This document shows, in pieces, positions 34,401-46,400 of a stretch of 64,000 bases of DNA. The stretch comes from Myrica gale (lineage: Eukaryota; Streptophyta; Magnoliopsida; Fagales; Myricaceae), in contig OZ005605.1 of the NCBI GenBank assembly GCA_963930655.1, positions 7,571,501 through 7,635,500 of the forward strand, read 5' to 3'. The notes beneath the pieces are model-generated. The model ran no database searches. It was not told the DNA's origin and saw only the letters and a program-made list of their open reading frames with translations. Each line of letters opens with the position of its first letter. Position 1 is the stretch's first letter. The translations under genes were made by a program, and so were the position numbers.

Positions 34401-37400
34401 GTATATTACAAATGTCATGCATTTTGCAATATGCCCCTGAAAATCAACCCAATACTACCGATTGGTTTTAATGACCACCATTTGTTAATTGTTAGATAGG
34501 AGGTTGTTGTATCTCTTCCTGTTTCTAAGTGTATATATGTCTTGTGTAACAAGTGTTTCGGTAATTTTTTTTTTTAATTTAGGAAATGATATGCGTCATG
34601 ATGACACTTTAATGTGGATTCACCCTTTGTATCTTTCTTTGCCTTCGTTAATAGGACTGTGAATTCTGTCTTTTTTTCATATTTAATTCCTAACGCATGA
34701 TTAATTTATACAACTATCCAAAAAATACATGGATATTCACTCAATATATCATGACATGCTTATTATGAGTATAGCATGATGCATGCTTATCGTTCAAAAT
34801 GTGTGTTATAGCTTTATTTATTTAATACTTTGTTCTGATTAAAATAGTAAGATTATAATGCCCGTTGAAAGACTCAAACATCTAAGCTAGAGAAGCTGAA
34901 GGGTGGGAGTAACCAAGTCCTTTTGGCAGATGATATGAATAGAATAAAACCTTGCGCTCTCACCAAAATGAAATAATTGTTAGAATATAAATTGTCTAAG
35001 TCCCACATTGGTTAAGAATGTGAGTTCTTTGTGCGTTGGGTCGTATAAAAAGGCCCTTTTATGTACAAGTTATAGAGAACTTGATAAAAAAAAAAGATGT
35101 AGCCCTTTGGGCTTTCTACGGCTGACGTAGGTCTCCCCGGACTGAACTACCTTAAGTCGTTTATCTCTCTATTTCTCTCTTATTTTATTCTTAACGTGGT
35201 ATCAGAGCCATTTTGATCCACTAGCCCAGGCTGACCAATACTCTTGTTGATTCAACACGGCCTAGTTCAACTTATTTCAGGCCTAGTCCAGTTCGGCCTA
35301 GTTTAGTTCTTTTTTTTTAATGGGCCTTTTGTTGGCCTTTCGGCATCACTTCAGCGGCCTTCAGGCATTTTCTCTAGAGCCTTCAGGCATCTCTCCGGCG
35401 ACCTTCTGGCGATTTCCCCATTCCGGTCATCTTCAGGTTGCTGTTCGCCTTTCTCCAGCCAGATTTTGGCAATCCTCTCCGGTCATCTTCAGGTTACTGT
35501 CCGCCTTCTTTCTGACAATCTTCAAACGGTTGTCCACCTTTCTCCGGCCATCTTCAGGCGACTTTCTGCCCTTCTTCGGCCAGATTCCGACAATATGCTC
35601 TGAGCCTACTGTTCATCGATTTTTTATGTCTCCATCATTAACCACCATTCGCTGCCCACAACCGTCCGCCGCCAACCACCATCTTCAGTCATCGCTCTCC
35701 CCATCTCTGACCATCTTTAGGGGATCATCAACCGTCCGTCCCGTCTCCGGCCATCTTCAGGCGACCATTTGCCCCCTCTCCGGCTATCTTCAGGCAACTG
35801 TTCATCCCGTCTTCGGCAATCTTCAGGCAACCATCCGTCCCCTCTGGCCATCTTCAGGCGTCATTACACCACGTATCCAGTATTCCGGTTGCTGTTTGTT
35901 GGATCTTGTCTCTATCCCGACCCCTGTTGAATCTTATGCCGCCACCTTGTGCAGCGAATCTTGTCTCTGTCTCGATCCCCGTCGGATCTTATGCCGCCGC
36001 CCTGTGTAGAGGATCTTGTCTCTGTCCCGACTCCCGTCGGATCTTGTGCCGCCGCCTTGTGCAATGGATCTTGTCTCTGCCCCGACCCCGGTCGGATCTT
36101 GTTCCGCTGCCTTGTGCAGCAAATCTTGTCTATGCTCCTATCCTCGTCGAATCTTGTGCAGCCGCCCTGTGCAGCGAATCTTTTTTGTGTTGCAGCTTTG
36201 CGCCTCTAGACGTCATCGTCATCCTGTTTGCAAACTCAAGTTGATATTAATAATAACCATCTTGAGTTTGAGGGAGGGTGTTAGAATATAAATTGTCTAA
36301 GTTCAACATTGGTTAAAAATGTGAGTTCTTGGTGCGTTGGGTCCTATAAAAAAGGCCCTTTTATGTACAAGTTAGAGAGACCTTGATCAATAAAGATGTA
36401 GCCCTTTGGGCTTTCTACAGTGGACGTAGGTCTCCTTAGACTGAACCACTTTAAGTCGTTTCTCTCTCTCTCTCTCTCTCTCTCTCCTATTCTGTCTCTT
36501 ATTTTATTCGTAACAATAATATGCAAGGGTGAACACTAGAAAAACTGTGCATTGGGATATGTCTTTCATATGTCAAGTGAACTGCCACAAAAAATGGAAC
36601 TTGATGGTGGCATTTTCTAAAAATAGGTTTTGGATGGCATTGAGCTTGGAAGTAGTTTCTGGTGCACTGTAATGCAGCCAATAATGTAGAAAGGGCCATT
36701 CGCTTGTCTTAGGTGCAGGGTCAGCTATTTTATTGGATCTTTAGTCACAATTTTGATTACCAAAGTAAATTAAACAAATAAAAAGAAAGTTCACTAATTT
36801 CAGGAACTTTAGTAGCAATCAGGACTAACCAACAAAAGAGAAAAGGGGAAAAAAGGTTTGGGGAGAGTAGAAGAAGCAAGGATTATTTGACACTAAGTTC
36901 CTGTTTCCTGATATGGATTACCAGACTCAAATGCTCAAAGGCTTTGCTTGTGGGGACAACTACATACTGTTTCCTGTTGTATTTTATACAAAACCTCCAA
37001 TTTAATATTGTTAAAGCTCAAACCGAACTCTGTATGTTAGAGCCCATGATATAAGAATGCCTGTACATGTCACTTTCTGTGGCCTCTCATTCTAGGTTCA
37101 TCAGTTCCTTTTTATTTTCTTAGTGTCTTTTATTTGTTGTGGATGCACACCATTCCATTGATTAATGCCAAGGTGATAAATTCTTGGTTCTTTCTTTTGA
37201 TATCTGTAACTGGTTGATAATGTCTGGTCAGAACTCATGAGCGCAGTCTGCCTTGGTGTTGCATCTTATGCTTTTGGTGACGATGTTTATTTGTTTATGT
37301 TTATGGTTGCTAGGATATTATGGTTAGATACCATAGAATGAAGGGAAGACCAACGCTTTGGCTTCCTGGGACTGATCATGCTGGTATTGCTACTCAGGTT

Positions 37401-40400
37401 TGTGTCTGCACCAACAGCTTCTGTAGCTGTGTCAGAGTTTTGACTGAGTTTGCCTTTTTTTGGAACTACTTCTATACTAGTTCATTTGTCCTCCATCTTT
37501 TACAAATTATTTTTACTGTTGCCAATCTTTTTCAAATATTGAAGAGTGATTCAATTTGTAGAGTTTTTTATTTTTATTTTTTTAAGATTAGTAGTGTTAC
37601 CCCGTCAAACCTGTCAATTTATATTCCTTTAGTGGACTAAAGTCTTTAGGTATTGTTAATGATTATTTTAATCAATGTTTCATCTTATTCTGGAATTTGT
37701 TGTTGGAGCTATTATATTTCTTTTAGCTATTTTTTCCTTCTTTTCCTTCCAGCTGGTCGTGGAAAGAATGCTTGCATCTGAAGGCATAAAAAGGGATGAA
37801 TTGAGTAGGAATGAGTTCACAAACCGAGTTTGGCAGTGGAAAGAGAAGTACATATTCTTGTCTAGTTGTTTGTCTTTTCCTCAATCTGTTTTCTCAATTA
37901 TAAGGCAAGACTCTATGCTTGCATTGATTTACTACAACTACCTTCAGTTAATCCAAACTTCTTGATTGCACTCTACCTATGATTTTGTTCTTTTGATTAA
38001 GAAGAAAGAGAAATATATGAGGGGGAAAAGGAAGGGCCATTTTACTAGCCAGTGCTCATAGTATAATTTTTCTTCTTATTAATATTTTGATGTAGCTGAC
38101 TCTATGTGTGTGCTTTTGTTTGTCCTCCTCCAGCCAGCCTCTTCTTTTTAATATTTTTGTCCATCATCTACAGATTTGTGGTTTACAAATGTCAATTAGG
38201 TAATTGTTAATGACTAGGAATTTATGGATGGTCATGGAAAAATAAAAAAGGCAGAATTACGTACTCTGATGAAATACAGTTCTTCTTCCCTTCTCCTCTA
38301 TTTTTGGTTGAGGGTGATAGATATTTGTTTGGCAAAGGACTGAAGGTCATTCAGTTGCAACCCCTAAGAACTTTTTTAATAGCAGTAATTGGAATATAAG
38401 AAGACTCAATTTATCCAACTTCCATAAAAAGCGGTTGTTAGTTGCATTGTTTTTTCTTCTTTTCTTACGGCACATCCAAGAGAAGAATGTATCTTACTTT
38501 GAAATCATGATTTCTGTTTTCTTGAGAAGAAGTTTCCAATCTGCGAAGAAACAAGGTAATTCGAGGAATACATACCAGAGGAACTACTGTTATCAAGTGC
38601 ATGGTCAAATTATCCTCAGAGTTTCTGCTGTGCAATAGAAGATCAATATGTTAGTAGAATCGCAATGTAAATAGTCGAGTAAGAATTCTAGTTATGGCAA
38701 AAGTTGAATAAACTTTCATCATAATGATGTAGATTTACTTCTTTATTCTTTATTTTTTCTTAGAAAAAGAAAGGTGGATAAGGATATGGGAAGGAAGATC
38801 AGCTATTATCTGGGCTTTAAGGAACATGGATAACAAAGGAAGTGATAGGGGGAAAAAGATCAGTTGTTAACTTGGCAGTGACGAATAGGATAATGAATAA
38901 AGTCATGCGTGAAACAGTCTGTCATTGGATATTTTTGATTTAGTACTCGAAAACTTGTTTTTAAATTTGGGAAATGTACAACTCAAGCTTGCTAACATTA
39001 CAGCCTTAATCAACTACCCCTCCTCCCACCGGAAACCCCCTCGAAACAATCCGCTACCATCGCGTCCTTGCGTCTGGCAAGGGAATACAAAAGAGGGAAG
39101 ACAAGCTTCAAGGGCCTATCTCCACACCAAAGATCATGCCAAAACCTAATATTAAGCCCACCACCCACAACGAAACGGATGTTCCCGCTAAAGAGGGGCC
39201 ACCCATTGCTGATGTGCTTCCACAAGCTCACACCATAAGACGGATGTCATTGGTTCTCCAACCGCCCGGAACACTACCCTCCACAAACTATCCCTCTCCA
39301 AGGTGAAACGCCACAACCACTTCCTTAATAATGCCTTATTGAACACATGGAGTCTCCTTACACCCAACCCTCCACACTTCAATGGAGAAAATACCCTCTC
39401 CCATTTTACAAGATGAAACTTATGCTCACCTCCATCACCCCCTAAAGGAACGTCCTTTGGATTTTCTCCAATTTATTGGCAACCCCCAAAGGAATAGGAA
39501 AGAGAGACAAAAAATAGGTTGGGAGACAAGAGAGCGTCAACTTAATCAACGTAAGTCTACCACCCTTCGAAAGATAGCTACGTTTCCAACCCGACAACTT
39601 TCTTTCAGCTTTCTCAATAATGTCGTCCCAAATAGACATACTCTTAAAACGCGCTCCCAACGGAAGCCCAAGATAGGTGGTAGGCAACGAGGAAATTCTA
39701 CAACCCAAAATAGCAGCCAGCTCCTGAACATTGCCCACCACCCCAATAGGAATAACTTATGTTTTTGAAAGGTTAACTTTCAACCCTGACACCGCCTCAA
39801 AGCACAACAATAAGCATTTGAGATGTGGGTGCACGTTCTAAGTATTGTTAACTATCAGTGGGTGATGCCAAAGAGGGTGGGCGAGGTGCTAAAGTGCTGG
39901 AAGAGGAAGTTCAACAAATTCTTTGGCGTTGGCTGTGTGGAATATGATACTTTTATGTCTTTGGTGGAGCTTATGGAAGGAGAGGAACAGAAGGTGCTTT
40001 GAGGATTTGGGGCTGCCCTTAGATTGCTTGAAAGGCAAAATGATGCAGACTTTGTTCCTGTGAGCTAATGGGGTGTTGGGTTCTCCTTTTGTAGACTTCA
40101 GTGATTTTATCAGTTTTTTAGCCTGTTTGTTGTAGCTGGTTCAGTACAGCCTTTTGTACTGTCCCGTTTCCTTTTGTTTGGTTTTGTATTCTCTTTTTTA
40201 TCTCAATAAAGCTTTCCTTACTTATAAAAAAAAGAGTGACAAAAAAAGAAAGCATTACTGGTTCTGTCAGTTGTTCTCAATGTGTGGTAGTTTAAGCACA
40301 TGCATAATCGTAAATGTTGGTTTTTTGGTATGGTTTTTGAGTTGTCATTACATTTTTTAGTTTCGTTTTTGGTTCTGAGTTATTTTAGATTTTGTTTATG

Positions 40401-43400
40401 TCAGGTATGGTGGTACCATTGCAAATCAGATAAGGAGACTTGGAGCTTCCTGTGATTGGACTAGAGAACACTTCACCCTTGATGAACAGCTAAGTCGTAA
40501 GGCAGTTCTCTCTCAACTAGAATTCTACCCACAATAGAAACTGTCTATACCATTGTTACAGTTATGTTATTGATTTTCTGTTGTGGATGATACATTCTGT
40601 GTAAGGTGTTAAATGCTTTTGTAGACTCCCTAGTTTTGGTGACACTTCATTTTTACAGATATCTTGTGTCCATTAAATGCCTCCAGATCCTTGTCTTGAT
40701 AATGAATGTATTGTACGAAGTGAGACCTTGACTTTGACCTTTTGCAGGAGCTGTAATTGAGGCCTTTGTCAAGCTTCATGAAAAAGGCCTAATCTATCAA
40801 GGTAGTTTGCTTATCTTACTAACCTAAACCTTTGAAAGGCAGTTCTGGTGGCCGGGTTTGTTTCGTTGCTGATATCTTTTTTTTCTGTTGTTGTTGTCAT
40901 TTTTTTTTTTCATACTTTGGCTTGCAAGTAAGTTATTAGCATTGTGAAAACTGCAAACAATTGTTTTTTTATTGATCCTCATGAATTGCCTTATTGCTAG
41001 CCAATAGTTTGCTAACTACAACGTTTTTTTCTTTGTAAAAAATTATTGCGCAAGAGGTCAACCTGATTCTTGAACCTTTTAGGTTTTGTTTGGATGAAGT
41101 GCGCCAACACCCTCTCCATTATTGGCGAGTTCTATCAGCACTCCCTAATCAAGTCCTTTGTCTATTGCTTGTAGTGTTAACATGTTGCACCACTGATTTA
41201 TGTACCGTCATATCGTGCCATGATATTTATGCACTGATAGAATTGTCCCATGTTGGAGACAAGTGTTTAAGTTTCTTTTCTACACCATTTTATTGTTCCT
41301 ACTTCTATTAAATGAGTTATTGATCGAATCCAGCGAAAAGAAAAAGGAAAAGCTTCTTTGCCACTGAATGGTGTACCTACTACAAACCCTCCTCCATAGC
41401 TCAAAGCTCCACACCAACATAGCGCTACTACATCCACAATCAAACCCTCGTCTGTAGCTAAATGCTCCACACGAACCTAGCAACATATACGCCAAAAAGT
41501 CACCTCCAAGCCATAGTCTCCTCCTAACCACCTCAGGCTTTTTCCTCACCAAGCCCACTAGACAAGAAGCACAACAAACCCAAAAAAATTCTTTGTTATT
41601 GTGAATCTACCACTTATCTCAAAAGCTTCAGCTGATAGGAAGAATAAGATTTTATTATTTGAATTATAGTCTTCTACACTCTCTCTGGCGTGGGCCGGAT
41701 TTTACTTTTATTGGGAGGTCTAGTACGTGCAATATTTAATTAAAATTTGGGTGAATGTGGAGTTAGGTTTTGAACTCAGGACCTTGGCTCTGATACCATG
41801 TTAATCTACCACATATCCCAAAAGTTTAAGTTGATAGGAAAATGAAGATTTTATTATTTGAATTATATTCTTTAGCAATCATCAATTGAGATCCCATGGT
41901 GGAAACATCGTAGGCCATGGCATACTACCAACCAGAGGAGCGGCCATGAACAGCTATGTGTTGGCTATAAACCTTGAGTTTATCAAATATCAACCAACAC
42001 TAAGACCTACAATGTAGATGCAAATATCTCATATTTTTCTTTTTGGGGATGGGTATAGTTGGAATTGTCTGATTCATTTTTAAATTCCTATGCCCCAAAT
42101 TGAATGCTGCTAGAGCATGCTTGAAGCCCTTCTTTTTTTAACAGTCAAAGTGCTCAAAGAGAGAAGCTTCTTCAGCTTAAGGTCTTGGAGGAATGCAGAT
42201 ATTTGGAAGGGGACGTGGGGTTTGGCAGGTAGGGAAGAGAAATAGATCAGTCTAGATTCCAAGGACGAACACGAGTATGGAGAGGGGGAGAGGGGAAAGG
42301 AGGGAGAAGAGGAAGGTGCTGGGTGATGGGATTTTTTTTGATTAGTAAGATCAATATATTAATAAAAAGAAAAGGTAAAAACAGTACAAAGGTTGTACTG
42401 AAAACACTTAAAATGTATAAGCAACAAAAGCTAATGAAATCCTGAAAATCAAGAAAATGACCCTCCCACATGGCATTAACCCAAAGAAAAAGAGAATGCA
42501 TAAAAACGGCCTGTAAGCGATCCACCGACAATAGATCTGATTTTGTTTGTTTGTTGGTTTGTTTGTTTCTCTTCCGCATACTTTGGGTTTTGGTTTTGTT
42601 TTTTTTTCAGCAGCGACCAAGTATAAATTTAGTATATACTACAAGGTAGTTATTAGTATTTCTATTGTTATATATATAAAAAAATATTTCTATTGTTATA
42701 TGGTAGTAAAGTAGAAAAATGAGTAGAATTTGCTGGCCATGGGTAAAAAGTTATGTGCATCACTTGACTAATAACATTGCAATGGCAAGTGGATGGAAGG
42801 ACTCCTGAATGATGCCTTAAATTTGGAGTAATTGGATAGGTATAATTGCAAGAAGAAACAAGCTGGAACCTTAGAATATGGGAACATTGGACTCTAGTCT
42901 TACAAATAAAAAGTTCCCCCCTCATTTCATTGATCTGCCATTTCAATTGTCTGTTTTGAATTAAGAGTAAAAGATGATCGATCTTCTGGAACTGTGATGC
43001 CAATAGTGAGTTAGTGGGACAAAAAGCACACATGTCTATTATATAATCACTCTTCTGTTAATATGAAGCTCCAATTTTACTATCTAAAAGATACACTTCT
43101 TTTTCCTGCGGTGAGTTTTATTTTCTTTTGTTTTCTTATACTGGCATAATCGTAATTCTATTGCGAGAAATAGCAAAAGATGGCTGCCTGTCAAAGAGTA
43201 ACTAAATATAGGTGCGTATTCATGGATACAGTTGGCGTTTTCTGGCCATCTGTAATTTCTCTTAATGGCAACAGAATTGAACAAATTGTTCAAATGGTAG
43301 GAGTTACTTTCTTTTGATGGTCTTCAAGAATTTGAATGTTATTTTGGAGACCACCATCTATCTCAGAACTGTAGGAGGTTAAGCAATTTCTGATACACAA

Positions 43401-46400
43401 CTTGTGACCAGTGTTATTAGCAGTGAAGTAGATTCATGTTATATTTATTCCATTCAGGATCTTACATGGTAAATTGGTCTCCTAGTTTGCAGACTGCAGT
43501 TTCAGATTTGGTAAGTGTCTCTATTATTTGTTTCCTGTCACTATTATTTTCGATTATTCTATGCATTTTGTATTTGTTTTTGATCTGAGACTTATTTGCT
43601 TAGGAAGTAGAGTATTCTGAAGAATCTGGTACTCTGTATTATATGAAGTATCGTGTTGCCGGAGGTTCAAGGTAGTTACCCAACTATTTTTCCTAATTGT
43701 TTGTCAAGATATGTTCATTTGTAATACACAAAGCAAATATTTGTCATGAATTAGAAATAATCACTCAAAACTAACAATTATTTCGGTGAAATTAACTGGT
43801 ACAGGAACTTATTTTATAATTGTGACAATTATGATTAGTACGATGCTTATGCATGAGGAACTGGTTTTGCTCAACCAGACTAATGAAAAGATTACCCTTC
43901 TTCTCAAATTATAATCTCCAAAGTTTCAAAAACCGTGGAAGTTGGAAGTAGTATTTAAAAGTTAGAAACTGATGGAAGTCTTATTGCCTGTGAACTTGTG
44001 GGTTTTGGGCTTCTGGTTGTAGAGAATTTTAGAATTTATACTTGTCAAACAAAAAAGAGAATTTCAGAGTTTATAAATTCATAACGGGGAGTACAAAACA
44101 AATTGGGCTGCTGGTTTCCTTGTGGAAATAACCTGTTTTAGGGATTTTGGGGCTTTTTAGTGAACACACTGGGTAGAGAAGTGGGAATGTGAAGTTAGGA
44201 AGTGGAGTTGATTGTGTTCAGAGAATGGCGTCGATAGAATAAAGAGGGTGGAAAAGAGAAGATGGAAAAGGGGGTGGGGGTGGGGGTGGGGAGGGTGTGA
44301 ATCTTTAGTTATTCCAAACTTGGGGTTCTGGGCCCTAGGATTGCGGAAGGAGATTAAGGTTTTTATGTTGATTATGGCATGAGAAACAATTAGGGCAAAA
44401 ATGTAAAGAGGGCTGCTCTTGAAGAAAAAAGATCAACTTTCTTGGTGGAGGCTTGCTGTTCTGGGTTCTGAGGCTGCTTGGATGGAGGCTAGGGTGGACA
44501 AGAAGTAGGATTATGACTTAAGGAAAAACTTGGCTGTTTGTATCCAGAGAATTAAGAATGAGGAGGTCGTTGAAGAGGGGAGAGGGGAAATGGGATCCTG
44601 ATATAATGAAAGGTTGCGGATGTAGGCAGGTGCCCTAGGTAGGGCTGTTCATGGATCAGGTCGGGTCGGGTATGTTCGGGTCAGTTTTCTGTTGAACCAC
44701 CCGACCCGAAAATCCGACCCGAAATAACTGTTTGATTAGACCCGCCCGAACCCGATCCAAACGGGTCGGGTCTCTCTTTTTTTTTTTTTTTTTTGAGAGC
44801 CCTGGGTATACCTCATATCTACACTTCTCTTGGGAATCCCAGTGGGAGTTGTGAAAAACCAATTGGAAGACAAGCATGACATACTAGTGAGAATGCATAC
44901 AATGAATGCACTTCTTTTAGCTTAAAAGAAGTGACGACATCACCAGCATAGATCCTATACATTGTAACAAGCATCATTTATGTAGCGGCCAACAGCCAAA
45001 TGAGTTATACCAACTCAAGAGATAACAACACAGTCTGATAAGCTTTTTTATCATTAGAAAGGGGTGATATAACGAAACACCCTCTTTCTTCAACCACCTT
45101 GCAATATTACCCTGCATGTTGTTAAAGAATCACTTAGCACAAAACATAATAGTATAATGTTTATAATCTCATCTAATTTTGTATTAGGTAGTTGCCCTTG
45201 GCATCTGTATAATATTTTTTTTACACTTAAATAGATAAATGAGGTGCATATTTCAGTTTGTGCATAGCAACAAAAGAAGAGACAATTTTTCTTGACCCAC
45301 CAGATGATTAATCACAAATAAAGGGAAGAAGCAGAATATAACGCCATTTCACACTACTACGTTGGACATAAAGAAGCTGAGTCTATTTTATATCTACTGA
45401 TAAACGAGTGCACATTCAATTCAGTATCATAAATATCAAAGAGCTAGCCTCTTTCTAGCTCTTTGTACAGTCTTCAGCCAATGATACTTTGCTTAGCCTA
45501 CTTGGTAATGTCCTGAGATCATTGGTTCTAACCTTTCTGCATCCAGAACTGCGGTAGCTTGAACCATAAAGTGCTCTGTGTGCAAATGCTTTTCCAGAGT
45601 AGGAAGTTATCAGTTGCGTGCTGTTGGGAGATTGTTCAGTTGTACTATTGTCTTGGATACTGCTACTATGAGTCATCGTTATCCTGACACAACCTAAACT
45701 TCTTATAATGACAAAGAATCTATAGAAGTCAGGTTTACACCCACAGAACTTATCCAGGGCCACATGCTCCAGATATGGTACTTTCAAATTCTAATCTTGG
45801 TACCTCAGTTTCCAATTGTCTGTGCCTGTCATCCCAAACCAACATACTCTGCATTGCATTAAGTTGTTAATAACAAACAGCCGGTATGACTCAACCAAAA
45901 TCTTTTGACCATTAAGATGAAAAGCTGAATAAAGTTCATCTAGATTTAAGTACTATTTAGTACTGTTTCTTTAGCAAGGCAAGAACCCATTAGAAACCAT
46001 AATCCCAAAGATGATACATCATTTTCACTGGTTCTTTTCTTCTGCTACCAAGCTTAAGTCCCTACCAGTTATCATTCCCCAATCTCATCTCAAAACTCCT
46101 AATATTTTCAGGGGGCTGAAGAAGACAAACTGATTTATTAATAAGATTCACAACTAAGAAACAGGAAGTTATACCAGAACTTAGCATCTTGGATAAGAAG
46201 TTTCGAAAATAAGATTCCCAAGGACAAGTACCTGGCACAGTCCACAAGTTTTGAATCCCATGAACAATTGTACCTCCCGACCCAAGACAGAAGATACCGA
46301 CAGTAACTTTTGAAACAGGAATAAAAGAAAAACCATGGAAGAGGAAAAATCAAAGTCGCATTCCATTTCTCTAATTTCAAACAGAAAATTTAACCGAGAA

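Larger units (their letters stand above)
34978..36515 (+). mobile_element. Non-autonomous LTR retrotransposon (TRIM/LARD) with 5-bp TSD
   Basis: Two LTRs flank a 1.1-kb internal region: 34978-35196 and 36279-36515, both TGTTAGAATATAAATTG at the start; the right one ends TAACA. The primer binding site TGGTATCAGAGCC (35197-35209, initiator Met tRNA) follows the left LTR and a purine tract GAGGGAGGG precedes the right one. A perfect 5-bp duplication ATAAT lies at 34973-34977 and 36516-36520. The interior has no gag or pol, only repeats of TCCGGCCATCTTCAGG type and a 55-bp tandem array. The LTRs differ by substitutions and a CT-repeat expansion, so the insertion is not very recent. It sits in intron 3 of the synthetase, same strand. 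Confidence 0.93.

Noticed and set aside
35320..36009. 229-codon open frame in the LTR element
   Set aside because: Its content is made of internal repeats (TCTTCAGG-type and the 55-bp units) and has no gag or pol motif; it is treated as repeat, not gene.
39382..39768. 128-codon plus-strand frame
   Set aside because: It is the antisense shadow of the inverted LINE reverse transcriptase block.
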